From the NCBI RefSeq assembly GCF_000011645.1, contig NC_006270.3, forward strand, positions 286,501-350,500: a stretch of 64,000 bases of DNA. The letters run 5' to 3'. The DNA is from Bacillus licheniformis DSM 13 = ATCC 14580. Lineage in GTDB: Bacteria > Bacillota > Bacilli > Bacillales > Bacillaceae. The stretch's first letter is position 1. The number at the start of each line of letters is the position of its first letter. This document shows, piece by piece, positions 56,964 to 64,000 of the stretch. The position numbers and the translations under genes were made by a program. The notes under the pieces were generated by a model that saw nothing but the letters and a program-made list of their open reading frames with translations, had not been told where the DNA came from and ran no database searches.

Positions 56964-58595
56964 ATGATGAAAATGTGGCAGCAGATATACGATCCGTTTG
57001 GAAATCTGTTTATCAGCGCTTTTGCCGCCATACTGCCGATTCTTTTCTTTCTTCTTGCACTGACCGTGTTGAAGATGAAAGGAATCATTGCGTCATTTTT
57101 GACGCTGGCGGTCAGCTTTATTGTAGCGGTGTTCTTCTTTCACATGCCGGCTGCGAAAGCTGTCTCCGCCGTTTTACTTGGAATTGCTAACGGCCTTTGG
57201 CCGATCGGATATATTGTCCTGATGGCTGTATGGCTTTACAAAATTTCTGTCAAAACCGGAAAGTTTAAAGTGATCAGAGCGAGCATTGCCGGAATTTCGT
57301 CCGACCAGCGGCTTCAGCTATTGCTGATCGGGTTCAGTTTTAACGCCTTTTTGGAAGGTGCGGCAGGCTTCGGTGTGCCGATTGCGATCAGCGCCGTTCT
57401 TCTTGTCGAGCTTGGTTTTAAACCTTTGAAAGCGGCATCCCTATGTTTAATAGCGAATGCGGCATCCGGAGCCTTTGGAGCCATCGGAATTCCGGTTATC
57501 ACAGGAGCGCAGATGGGAGGCTTAACACCGGTTGAGCTTTCCAGAACGCTCGCTTTGATGCTGCCGGTCATCGCTTTCTTTGTCCCGTTCCTGCTCGTTT
57601 TCATATTGGACGGGTTTAAAGGAATAAGGGAAACGCTGCCGGCTCTTCTCGTATTAAGCGGAAGCTATACGGCGGTGCAGACTTTAACAATGATTAGTTT
57701 GGGGCCGGAGCTTGCCGACATTTTGGCCGCTTTAATCAGCATGGGAGCGCTGGCGCTGTTTTTGAAAAAGTGGCAGCCGCGCCACATATACAGGGAAACC
57801 GGGAATGAACATGTGCCCGCTGAAAAATATCGTGCAGCAGACATTATGAACGCTTGGTCACCGTTTTATATTTTGACCGCCGTCATTGCGGTGTGGAGCC
57901 TGCCCGGTTTTAAGGGGCTTTTTCAGGAAGGCGGATTCCTGAAGCAAACGACAATTTTATTCAACATGCCTTTTCTTCACCGGGAAGTGCTGAAAACGCC
58001 GCCGATATCTCCGGAACAGGCACCGCTTGATGCTGTGATGAAGCTTGACTTCATTTCAGCGACGGGTACGGCGATCCTGATCGCGGTGATCATCACGATT
58101 GTGATGAGCCGAAACATCAGTTTCCGCGGAGGACTTTCCAGTCTGAAAGAGACGGTCAAGGAACTGTGGCTTCCCGTTCTCACCATTTGCTTTGTGATGG
58201 GTTTTGCAAACTTGGCCAATTATGCCGGATTGAGTTCAACCATCGGACTGGCGCTCGCCAAAGCGGGGGATATCTTTCCGTTCGTCAGTCCCGTATTGGG
58301 CTGGATCGGTGTCTTTATCACAGGTTCAGTCGTCAGCAACAACGCATTATTCGGCCACCTGCAAGCAGTCACCGGAGCGCAAATCGGGACAAGTTCGGCT
58401 TTGCTGCTTGCCGCAAATACCGCGGGAGGCGTGATGGCCAAGCTGATCTCACCGCAGTCGATTGCGATTGCAACAGCCGCGGTTAAAGAGACAGGGCAGG
58501 AATCAAAGCTTTTCAGCCAAACCGTTAAATACAGCCTGGTTCTGCTTTTCATCATTTGCATTTGGACGTTTGCGCTATCAAAGCTTGGCATATAA
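56964..58595 (+). CDS. lctP: L-lactate permease
   Basis: A 543-residue transporter of the LctP family with about twelve to fourteen hydrophobic segments. It shows LWPIGYIVLMAVWLYKI near residue 75, FLEGAAGFGVPIAISAVLLVELGF near 128-150 and NAASGAFGAIGIPVITGAQMGG near 165-190. It moves lactate with a proton in either direction, and here removes fermentation product. It lies 40 bases after ldh in the order known from B. subtilis ldh-lctP. ATG 56964 and ATG 56973 are both possible starts. The second would match the start of the B. subtilis protein. Confidence 0.93.
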   Translation: MMKMWQQIYDPFGNLFISAFAAILPILFFLLALTVLKMKGIIASFLTLAVSFIVAVFFFHMPAAKAVSAVLLGIANGLWPIGYIVLMAVWLYKISVKTGKFKVIRASIAGISSDQRLQLLLIGFSFNAFLEGAAGFGVPIAISAVLLVELGFKPLKAASLCLIANAASGAFGAIGIPVITGAQMGGLTPVELSRTLALMLPVIAFFVPFLLVFILDGFKGIRETLPALLVLSGSYTAVQTLTMISLGPELADILAALISMGALALFLKKWQPRHIYRETGNEHVPAEKYRAADIMNAWSPFYILTAVIAVWSLPGFKGLFQEGGFLKQTTILFNMPFLHREVLKTPPISPEQAPLDAVMKLDFISATGTAILIAVIITIVMSRNISFRGGLSSLKETVKELWLPVLTICFVMGFANLANYAGLSSTIGLALAKAGDIFPFVSPVLGWIGVFITGSVVSNNALFGHLQAVTGAQIGTSSALLLAANTAGGVMAKLISPQSIAIATAAVKETGQESKLFSQTVKYSLVLLFIICIWTFALSKLGI

Positions 58596-58600
58596 AGAAG

Positions 58601-58631
58601 AGCCTTTTCCCATTGCGGGAAAAGGCTTTTT
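58601..58631 (+). terminator. Terminator of the ldh-lctP operon
   Basis: A perfect stem AGCCTTTTCCC/GGGAAAAGGCT with a five-base loop and T-run follows the lctP stop. Confidence 0.88.
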
Positions 58632-58701
58632 AAGCTGCTTGTTCTATCATGTCCTCTTTTTGAATACATTGTACAAGTTATCCGCGGAAGGGGGACGCGA
58701 T

Positions 58702-59343
58702 ATGTTGAACATCTTCCTGAGCTATGTGTTTTTGGGTTTGTCATTGGCCGCACCAGTCGGACCTGTGAATGCCGCGCAGATCGACAGAGGCATGAAAGGC
58801 GGATTCTTTCATGCCTGGCTGTTTGGCCTTGGCGCTGTAACGGCGGATGTCCTATATATGGCTTTAATCTACTTTGGAGTTGCGCAATTTTTGACAGCGC
58901 CATTCTTAAAAACGTTTTTATGGCTGTTTGGTTTTTTTGTTTTGACCTATACGGGGATCGAGAGCCTGGTCAAGGCGAAGGAAGTATCGCTGATGAGAGG
59001 TGCGGGAGAGAAAGGGTCATACCGCAAATCTTTTTTGTCGGGGCTGGTAATCTCCCTTTCAAACCCGCTGAGCATCATGTTCTGGCTCGGCATTTACGGA
59101 AGCATTTTGGCGAAAACGGTAGAGGCGTACGAATCATACCAGCTGCTGATCTGCAGTTCAGGCATTTTAATCGGACTTTTTCTGTGGGACTTGGCCATGT
59201 CTTTTCTAGCCGGGACATTCAGAACATTTTTAAGCCCGCGGATGATCCAGGGAACGACTTGGCTCGCGGGCATCAGTCTGATCGTATTTGGATGCTACTT
59301 CGGCTATCAGGGAATTCTCGAACTGCTGCAGGCGGGGCGCTGA
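58702..59343 (+). CDS. ycgF: LysE/RhtB-type amino acid exporter YcgF
   Basis: A 213-residue membrane protein of the LysE/RhtB family with six hydrophobic segments. Motifs are SLAAPVGPVNAAQIDRGMKGGF near residues 13-35, GLGAVTADVLYMALIYFGV near 43-60, and SNPLSIMFWLGIYGSI near 125-140. It is thought to export basic or neutral amino acids. The start is ATG 58702 after AAGGGGG. The open frame extends 80 codons upstream through the lctP end and terminator and is not used. Its stop codon abuts that of the converging permease gene. Confidence 0.85.
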   Translation: MLNIFLSYVFLGLSLAAPVGPVNAAQIDRGMKGGFFHAWLFGLGAVTADVLYMALIYFGVAQFLTAPFLKTFLWLFGFFVLTYTGIESLVKAKEVSLMRGAGEKGSYRKSFLSGLVISLSNPLSIMFWLGIYGSILAKTVEAYESYQLLICSSGILIGLFLWDLAMSFLAGTFRTFLSPRMIQGTTWLAGISLIVFGCYFGYQGILELLQAGR

Positions 59344-60678
59344 TCATGTCTGCCCGTTTTTCTCTTCCTGATCCGCCCACTTTTTTTTCATGAGCATCGT
59401 CACAGCAGCAATAACGGCAAGAAAGAGAAGGCTCACAAAAAAACCGGGTCTGCTGTTTTTTTCAAATAACGTACCCGAAACGGCGAACAAAATCAGGACG
59501 AGCGCTGTGACAATCTGGACATTCCCTTTCATTTTCGGTTTTGTGAGCTTTTTGCTGGAAAGCAGGATAAACATCCAGTTATAGAGCAGCATCAAGCTGG
59601 CGGCCGTCGTCATGTGTTCATAAAGCTGCTTCGGCAAAATGAGCGACAAGACGATGGAAGCAGCGAGAACGAGCACTGTCAGGCCGAGTGCCGGCCACGA
59701 TACTTTCGCCTTTTCTTTTTTGGCAAAGCAGGCCGGTGCATCCCCGTTTTTCGCCATTGTTCCCATCAGTGTGGTGACGGCGAACAGGGAAGCGGTCAGC
59801 GTTGAAAAACCGGCAATAATAAAAATGCCGTTGAAAATATCCATGATCAAATCGAGATGAAAGTCTTTTAATGACGTAATAAACGGGCTGTTCTGTTCGG
59901 TGAATGTTCCGCGTGGTACAAGGAGCATGGCCAGCCCGATCGATACGACGTAGACCACAGCAAGGGTTATGAGCATCAGGCTGCCTGACTTTGATGAATC
60001 CTTCGGGTCTTTTAAGTGAATCGCCATCAGACCCATGACTTCGATTCCTCCATAAGCGTAAAATGTATAAATCAACCCCGTCCACAATCCCATAAAGCCG
60101 AAAGGAAACAATTCGTGAACCCGGTCAGGGAACTGCACTTCAGGCGTTTTTCCAGGCAGCAGCCCGCACAATGCCAAGACAGCGATGATGATAAACATTA
60201 AAATGGCCGCCGTTTTCAACACGGCCAATATGTTTTCCGTTTTTTCAAAGCTGCTGCGCCCTGTGAAAATGACGATCAATCCGAGAATCGCATAAATAGA
60301 GGCGAACACCCACAGCGGAATCTCGTTAAACCAATGGCGCGTAAACAGGGAAATCGCTGTCAACTGGCTCCCGATGATCAGCATTTCCGATGACCAGTAG
60401 ACCCAGCCATTGCTAAACCCCGCCCAATTGCCGAAGGCCTCTCTGGCGTAAGAACAAAAAGACCCTTCAACAGGATGATCTGCCGTTAATTTCGCCAGCT
60501 GCTGAAAAACAAGAAAAGTGCCAAGGGCAGCAAGAAGAAAGGCGGCTAATACGGAAAAGCCGCTTTTCTTAATCGCGATGCTTGAGCCGAGGAAAAACCC
60601 CGTTCCAATTGTGCAGCCGACCCCGATCATGGACAGCTGCCACCATTTTAAATCTCCTTTTTTCGCTTGTCGTTTCAT
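59344..60678 (-). CDS. ycgH: Amino acid permease of the APC family, YcgH-like
   Basis: A 444-residue transporter with twelve hydrophobic segments. The N-terminal motif KKGDLKWWQLSMIGVGCTIGTGFFLGSSIAIKKSG near residues 5-40 is the APC substrate-binding hallmark, and FYAYGGIEVMGLMAIHLKDPKDSSKSG near 207-235 is the second family motif. Likely substrates are neutral amino acids. It follows B. subtilis ycgH in position and length, beside the exporter ycgF and nadE. The promoter region up to nadE (60679-60843) shows no obvious regulatory box. Confidence 0.83.
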   Translation of the reverse strand: MKRQAKKGDLKWWQLSMIGVGCTIGTGFFLGSSIAIKKSGFSVLAAFLLAALGTFLVFQQLAKLTADHPVEGSFCSYAREAFGNWAGFSNGWVYWSSEMLIIGSQLTAISLFTRHWFNEIPLWVFASIYAILGLIVIFTGRSSFEKTENILAVLKTAAILMFIIIAVLALCGLLPGKTPEVQFPDRVHELFPFGFMGLWTGLIYTFYAYGGIEVMGLMAIHLKDPKDSSKSGSLMLITLAVVYVVSIGLAMLLVPRGTFTEQNSPFITSLKDFHLDLIMDIFNGIFIIAGFSTLTASLFAVTTLMGTMAKNGDAPACFAKKEKAKVSWPALGLTVLVLAASIVLSLILPKQLYEHMTTAASLMLLYNWMFILLSSKKLTKPKMKGNVQIVTALVLILFAVSGTLFEKNSRPGFFVSLLFLAVIAAVTMLMKKKWADQEEKNGQT

Positions 60679-60843
60679 CGTTTCAACCCCTCTAATCTTC
60701 TTGTTATTTTGCCAGGGGGCTCCGTTTTTATTCGCAAAGGGGGAGGTTCTTTGCGCACCTCAATATTCACTTTGAAATGAGACATATGCTATAGTTAAAG
60801 ACATAATCATTACGGTTCATTCAGTCAAAAGGAGGAGTGACGG

Positions 60844-61662
60844 ATGACTTTACAAGAAAAAATCATGCAGGAACTGAATGTAAAGCCTTCTATCGAACCG
60901 AAACAGGAAATTGAAAAAAGGGTCGGTTTTTTAAAAAGCTATTTGAAAAAAACGGGTGCCAAAGGCTTTGTTTTAGGCATCAGCGGAGGACAGGACTCCA
61001 CATTGGCGGGCAGGCTGGCCCAGCTGGCTGTTGAAGAATTGAGGGAAGAAGGCATTCAGGCGGAATTTATTGCGGTCCGCTTGCCTTACGGTGTTCAGCA
61101 GGATGAAGATGACGCCCAGCTGGCGCTGAAATTTATCCAGCCGGACAAGTCTTTTGCTTTTGACATTGCTTCAACTGTAGGTTCATTTGCTGCTCAATAT
61201 CAGTCAGTCACGGGAGAGGCGCTTGCCGATTTTCACAAAGGCAATGTAAAAGCGAGAGTCCGGATGATCACCCAATATGCGATCGGAGGTCAAAATCAGC
61301 TGCTGGTAATTGGGACAGATCATGCTGCAGAAGCTGTTACCGGATTTTTTACGAAATACGGAGACGGGGGCGCAGACCTTTTGCCGCTTACAGGACTGAC
61401 AAAGCGCCAGGGCAGAAGCCTGCTGGAAGAGCTGGGAGCGCCGGAGCGGCTTTATACGAAGTCCCCGACCGCCGATTTGCTTGATGAAAAACCTCAGCAA
61501 TCCGATGAAACAGAGCTCGGCCTGACATATGATAACATCGACGACTACCTTGAAGGAAAAGCCGTCTCCAGCGAGGTGGCAGAGGCCATCGAAAAACGCT
61601 ACAAGGCATCCGAGCACAAACGCCAAGTCCCTGCTTCAATGTTTGACGACTGGTGGAAATAA
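60844..61662 (+). CDS. nadE: NH3-dependent NAD+ synthetase
   Basis: A 272-residue enzyme. The P-loop SGGQDSTLAGRLA near residue 46 binds ATP. GNVKARVRMITQYAIGGQNQLLVIGTDHAAEAVTGFFTKYGDGGADLLPLTGLTKRQGR near 132-190 covers the remaining active-site motifs. It converts nicotinate adenine dinucleotide to NAD+ with ammonia and lacks a glutaminase domain, as in other Bacillus. AAAGGAGG precedes the ATG by 8 bases. It is single and followed by a strong terminator. Confidence 0.95.
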   Translation: MTLQEKIMQELNVKPSIEPKQEIEKRVGFLKSYLKKTGAKGFVLGISGGQDSTLAGRLAQLAVEELREEGIQAEFIAVRLPYGVQQDEDDAQLALKFIQPDKSFAFDIASTVGSFAAQYQSVTGEALADFHKGNVKARVRMITQYAIGGQNQLLVIGTDHAAEAVTGFFTKYGDGGADLLPLTGLTKRQGRSLLEELGAPERLYTKSPTADLLDEKPQQSDETELGLTYDNIDDYLEGKAVSSEVAEAIEKRYKASEHKRQVPASMFDDWWK

Positions 61663-61665
61663 GCT

Positions 61666-61695
61666 AAAAAGAGGCTGAAGTCAGCCTCTTTTTTT
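61666..61695 (+). terminator. Terminator after nadE
   Basis: AAAGAGGCTGA pairs with TCAGCCTCTTT with a two-base loop and ends in seven T. Confidence 0.88.
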
Positions 61696-61784
61696 ATTAA
61701 CAGGCACCCTATATCATTACAGATGGAATTGTCATATACTTAAGATATTTGATTCCTTTATGCAGGGAGGAGTAGAAGCTGGAA

Positions 61785-62318
61785 ATGAATGCCGCAATAA
61801 GAGATAAGAATATTGTGCTGATCGGGTTTATGGGCGTCGGAAAAACAACCATCGGCCAGCTTGTGTCAAAGAAATTAGGCCGTGACTTTATCGATATCGA
61901 CCACGAGATCGAAAAAGACTTTCAAATGACCATTCCGGAGATGTTTCAGCAAAAAGGGGAAGCGTTTTTCAGACAGACGGAAAAAGAATATATTTTTCAG
62001 ATGTGCGAACATACAATGGGCAACATCGTATCCTTAGGGGGCGGCGCTTTTCAGCAGGAGGAAATCAGAAAGAAGTGCCTCGAACACTGCTTTGTCATCT
62101 TTCTTGATTTAAGATGGGAGAATTGGAAGCAGCGGATGGATCTCTTGATTGAAAACAGGCCGGTTCTTCATAACCGCACAATTGAAGAAATGAAACAGCT
62201 GTTCAATGAAAGAAAGAGCATTTATGCATTTCACCATTTAAAAGTGGAAACCGATAACCGGTCTGCCGAAGAAACGGCCGACTATATTGTGGAGATGCTA
62301 AAGCTTGGTCAATCTTAA
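61785..62318 (+). CDS. aroK: Shikimate kinase
   Basis: A 177-residue kinase that phosphorylates shikimate in aromatic amino acid synthesis. Walker A is GFMGVGKTT near residues 15-23. DIDHEIEKDFQMTIPEMF near 40-57 holds the shikimate-binding Asp, FFRQTEKEYI supplies Arg, VSLGGGAF near 80 is the glycine motif, and the lid has NRPVLHNRTIEEM near 125. It is close to B. subtilis AroK but about 9 residues shorter at the ends. GGAGG lies 14 bases before the ATG, a longer gap than usual. Confidence 0.93.
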   Translation: MNAAIRDKNIVLIGFMGVGKTTIGQLVSKKLGRDFIDIDHEIEKDFQMTIPEMFQQKGEAFFRQTEKEYIFQMCEHTMGNIVSLGGGAFQQEEIRKKCLEHCFVIFLDLRWENWKQRMDLLIENRPVLHNRTIEEMKQLFNERKSIYAFHHLKVETDNRSAEETADYIVEMLKLGQS

Positions 62319-62355
62319 ACAAACGTTTAATTAAGCTAAATATACCGGAATAAGC

Positions 62356-62390
62356 AAAGAGCCAATGGTCTGTCTGATCATTGGCTCTTT
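62356..62390 (+). terminator. Terminator after aroK
   Basis: A perfect 12-base stem AAAGAGCCAATG/CATTGGCTCTTT with an 11-base loop. The rest of the 290-base gap to ycgL holds no gene. From memory, ycgJ, ycgK and cah lie between aroK and ycgL in B. subtilis and are missing here. Confidence 0.75.
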
Positions 62391-62609
62391 CCGTTATCCG
62401 CAGATGAATGCCGGATTTTTCGGCCTTGTTTGACCGTTTGTCCGTTTGATACAGTATAGGGGATCAGGATGGGCATCACGTTACACCCCGCCACCAATTT
62501 TTCCCTGGATAAGGTTTTTCCGCCCCTAAGGCTTTAAAAAAGTCGCTTATTGCCGGCCCGGACACTATAATGTAAATAATAGAAACGATAGACTGGCGGT
62601 GTACTTATC

Positions 62610-63380
62610 ATGAAACAGCGAATTGAAGAAGAACTGAAAAACATTGAAGCAACATATGGCGTCAAAATCCTCTATGCCGTTGAATCTGGCAGCAGGGCAT
62701 GGGGCCTTCCTTCACAGGACAGCGATTACGACGTCAGATTTATTTATGTCCATCAAAAAGACTGGTATCTGTCAATTGATGCAAAGCGCGATGTGATTGA
62801 ACTGCCGATTGACGATTCTCTCGATATCAGCGGCTGGGAGCTGACAAAAGCGTTAAGGCTGTTCCGGAAATCAAATCCTCCGCTTCTCGAATGGCTCTCT
62901 TCGGGAACCGTTTATTATGAAGCCTATTCGCTGGCAGAAAAAATGAGGCGGCTCAAAAGCCGCGCCTTTTCTCCAGTCTCCTGTATGTACCATTATCTCA
63001 ATATGGCGTCGGGAAATTTCCGAGACTACCTGACGCGTGAAGAAGTGAAAATCAAAAAATATTTTTATGTACTCCGCCCGATTCTGGCTTGCCAGTGGAT
63101 CGAAAGCCGCCGGACGGTTCCTCCGATTGAATTTCAGGTTTTGCTTGACGAACTTACGGAAGACGGACCGCTGAAAACAGAAATCCATCAGCTGCTTGAA
63201 AGGAAAAAGAAAGGGGAGGAGTTCAATCTTGAACCTCAAAACCCCATTCTCCACGAATTTATTGAGCGTGAACTTGAGCGGCTTCAGACAGTTGCCAAAG
63301 CATATAAAACGGATCATGAAGATCTGACGCAGGAGCTTGACCGTCTGTTTAGAGAAACGCTAGACGAGGTGTGGGCATAA
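62610..63380 (+). CDS. ycgL: Nucleotidyltransferase-domain protein YcgL
   Basis: A 256-residue protein of the YcgL group (MNT-like nucleotidyltransferase superfamily). The active-site motif is VESGSRAWGLPSQDSDYDVRFIYV near residues 22-45, with the GS helix and the acidic DxD pair (SDYDV). A third acidic residue lies near 65 (DVIELPIDDSLDISGWEL). The middle and C-terminal parts are helical. Substrate and role are unknown. It may transfer a nucleotide to a small molecule or protein. It starts at ATG 62610 with a weak ribosome site (GGCGGTG). Confidence 0.8.
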   Translation: MKQRIEEELKNIEATYGVKILYAVESGSRAWGLPSQDSDYDVRFIYVHQKDWYLSIDAKRDVIELPIDDSLDISGWELTKALRLFRKSNPPLLEWLSSGTVYYEAYSLAEKMRRLKSRAFSPVSCMYHYLNMASGNFRDYLTREEVKIKKYFYVLRPILACQWIESRRTVPPIEFQVLLDELTEDGPLKTEIHQLLERKKKGEEFNLEPQNPILHEFIERELERLQTVAKAYKTDHEDLTQELDRLFRETLDEVWA

Positions 63381-63389
63381 AATGATATT

Positions 63390-63417
63390 CCCTTTAAGTA
63401 TTCTTAAAGGGTTTTTT
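63390..63417 (+). terminator. Terminator after ycgL
   Basis: CCCTTTAAG pairs with CTTAAAGGG around TATT and is followed by six T. Confidence 0.85.
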
Positions 63418-63450
63418 CTTTGTATCCATAGGGAAATGGTTTAGTATAAC

Positions 63451-63464
63451 AGAAAGCGTTTTCA
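63451..63464. promoter_or_regulatory. CcpA (cre) site upstream of putB
   Basis: AGAAAGCGTTTTCA matches TGWNANCGNTNWCA at 13 of 14 positions. It lies about 280 bases before putB. The 350-base gap (63381-63729) also holds a long inverted repeat (TTTCTTCCT at 63529-63537 with AGGAAGAAA at 63568-63576) and a TTGTGG-AAAAA-CCACAA hairpin near 63609-63625. Confidence 0.5.
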
Positions 63465-63670
63465 GAAAAAGCGGGGCGGAACGGCAGCAAGGCCATTCGC
63501 CAAAAACGCATTCTGTTCTTTACCGAAGTTTCTTCCTGATTCTATTGTTGTATACCATCCAAGTTTTAGGAAGAAAGTTTCTGAAAAAATCCCACCAGAT
63601 GTAAAACATTGTGGAAAAACCACAAAAATCGTCAGCTTTTTTGTTTTTTCGAAATATTGTGAATCGACCC

Positions 63671-63698
63671 TTGGCTCTTATAAAATTAAGAATATAAA
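63671..63698 (+). promoter_or_regulatory. Promoter of putB
   Basis: TTGGCT (63671-63676), a 16-base spacer and TATAAA (63693-63698). The imperfect repeat TTCGAAATATTGTGAATCGA ends a few bases upstream of the -35 box and is a candidate PutR activator site. Confidence 0.45.
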
Positions 63699-63729
63699 GA
63701 AATATTTCATGAGATGGCGGGGTGTGATA

Positions 63730-64000
63730 ATGGAAGTGATAACAAGAGACTTTTTCCTATTCTTATCTAAAAGCAGCATCCTGAATCGCCTGGCGAGAAA
63801 TTGGGGGAGTTCCGTCGCGACCGGAAAAATTATCGGAGGAAAAGATTTTGAAGCTTCAATTCCGATTATTAAGGGGCTTAACGAACAAGGGCTGACTGTG
63901 ACAGTCGATCACTTGGGCGAATTTGTGAACAGCAGGGAAGTCGCAAGGGAGCGCACGCAGGAATGCATTCGGGCCATTCAGCTGATTGCTCAGGAACAGC
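63730..64000 (+). CDS. putB: Proline dehydrogenase, N-terminal part (runs off the window)
   Basis: The first 90 codons of a protein that I recognise as the FAD-dependent proline dehydrogenase of the B. subtilis PutB/YcgM type. Visible segments are ITRDFFLFLSKSSILNRLARNWG, GKIIGGKDFEASIPIIKGLNEQGLTVTVDHLGEFVNSREVARERTQECI. The enzyme oxidises proline to pyrroline-5-carboxylate in the first step of proline use. ATG 63730 lies seven bases after GGCGGGG. GTG 63736 would also fit the B. subtilis start. The rest, and probably putC and putP, lie beyond the right edge. Confidence 0.9.
   Translation, partial: MEVITRDFFLFLSKSSILNRLARNWGSSVATGKIIGGKDFEASIPIIKGLNEQGLTVTVDHLGEFVNSREVARERTQECIRAIQLIAQEQ

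Noticed and set aside
58462..58701. Extended N terminus of ycgF reaching into lctP
   Set aside because: It crosses the lctP stop and its terminator. The ATG at 58702 has a good ribosome site and gives the normal LysE family length.
1..64000. Mobile elements, prophage, CRISPR arrays, tRNA and rRNA genes
   Set aside because: No transposase, integrase, phage structural gene, regular direct repeats or tRNA-like folds were recognised on either strand. The synteny with B. subtilis suggests a stable chromosomal region.

Overview
The window reads as chromosome of Bacillus licheniformis or a very close relative such as B. paralicheniformis. The strongest marker is the gene at 30325-31275, whose product I recognise as the B. 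licheniformis glutamyl endopeptidase precursor, with the mature protein starting SVIGSDD. It sits beside two secreted GH18 chitinases of the B. licheniformis ChiA/ChiB type. Much of the remaining order follows the B. subtilis ycd-yce-ycg region from memory (ycdA and ycdC type genes, cwlJ, yceB, yceC-H, ldh-lctP, ycgF, ycgH, nadE, aroK, ycgL, putB). No rRNA, tRNA, insertion sequence, phage gene or CRISPR array was seen.

Region 1 (1-9006): the end of a lantibiotic-immunity type ABC permease pair with a two-component system, then a LysR regulator divergent from a tautomerase and a short-chain dehydrogenase, a 694-residue protein with a C-terminal methyltransferase domain, and a YcdA-like lipoprotein followed by about 600 bases without a gene. 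Region 2 (9007-20887): a YfcC-type carrier divergent from an M20 amidohydrolase with a probable CodY site between them, an acetyltransferase, an amidase, oligoendopeptidase F, a GlsB-type membrane protein, a penicillin-binding-protein-like serine hydrolase behind an ECF promoter, and glycolate oxidase GlcD/GlcF.

Region 3 (21011-31275) is a chitin-use locus. It holds a lactose/cellobiose-family PTS, a GH4 phospho-glycosidase, a GntR regulator, a ChbG deacetylase, two chitinases and an extracellular protease. A palindrome with core TTTGTYATAACAAA lies both between the GntR gene and the PTS operon and upstream of chiA. A CcpA site and a second palindrome also precede chiA. I infer that one repressor coordinates polymer breakdown outside the cell with disaccharide import inside it.

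Region 4 (31449-43898): a glucose-dehydrogenase-like enzyme, a DUF1835 protein, a YcdB/YcdC protein, a rhodanese, the germination hydrolase CwlJ, a flavin monooxygenase, a CwlO-like peptidoglycan hydrolase, an ABC exporter with a TetR regulator, a DUF2207 membrane protein, and a PadR/DUF4188 pair. Region 5 (44771-51838): the tellurite/stress operon yceCDEF-GH behind an ECF promoter, carrying an HpcH-type aldolase and a small HTH protein between yceF and yceG. Region 6 (51977-64000): a CcdA-like protein, a CPBP protease divergent from a MerR regulator, nitrate transporter NasA with an exact TnrA box, ldh-lctP with tandem Rex/Fnr-type sites, then ycgF, ycgH, nadE, aroK, ycgL and the start of proline dehydrogenase putB.

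Across the window there are three exact and one near-exact ECF (SigW-type) promoters: before the serine hydrolase, the YcdB/C gene, the DUF2207 gene and yceC. This suggests a local concentration of cell-envelope stress genes. All start choices rest on Shine-Dalgarno spacing and family length. All regulatory calls are from reading the sequence by eye.
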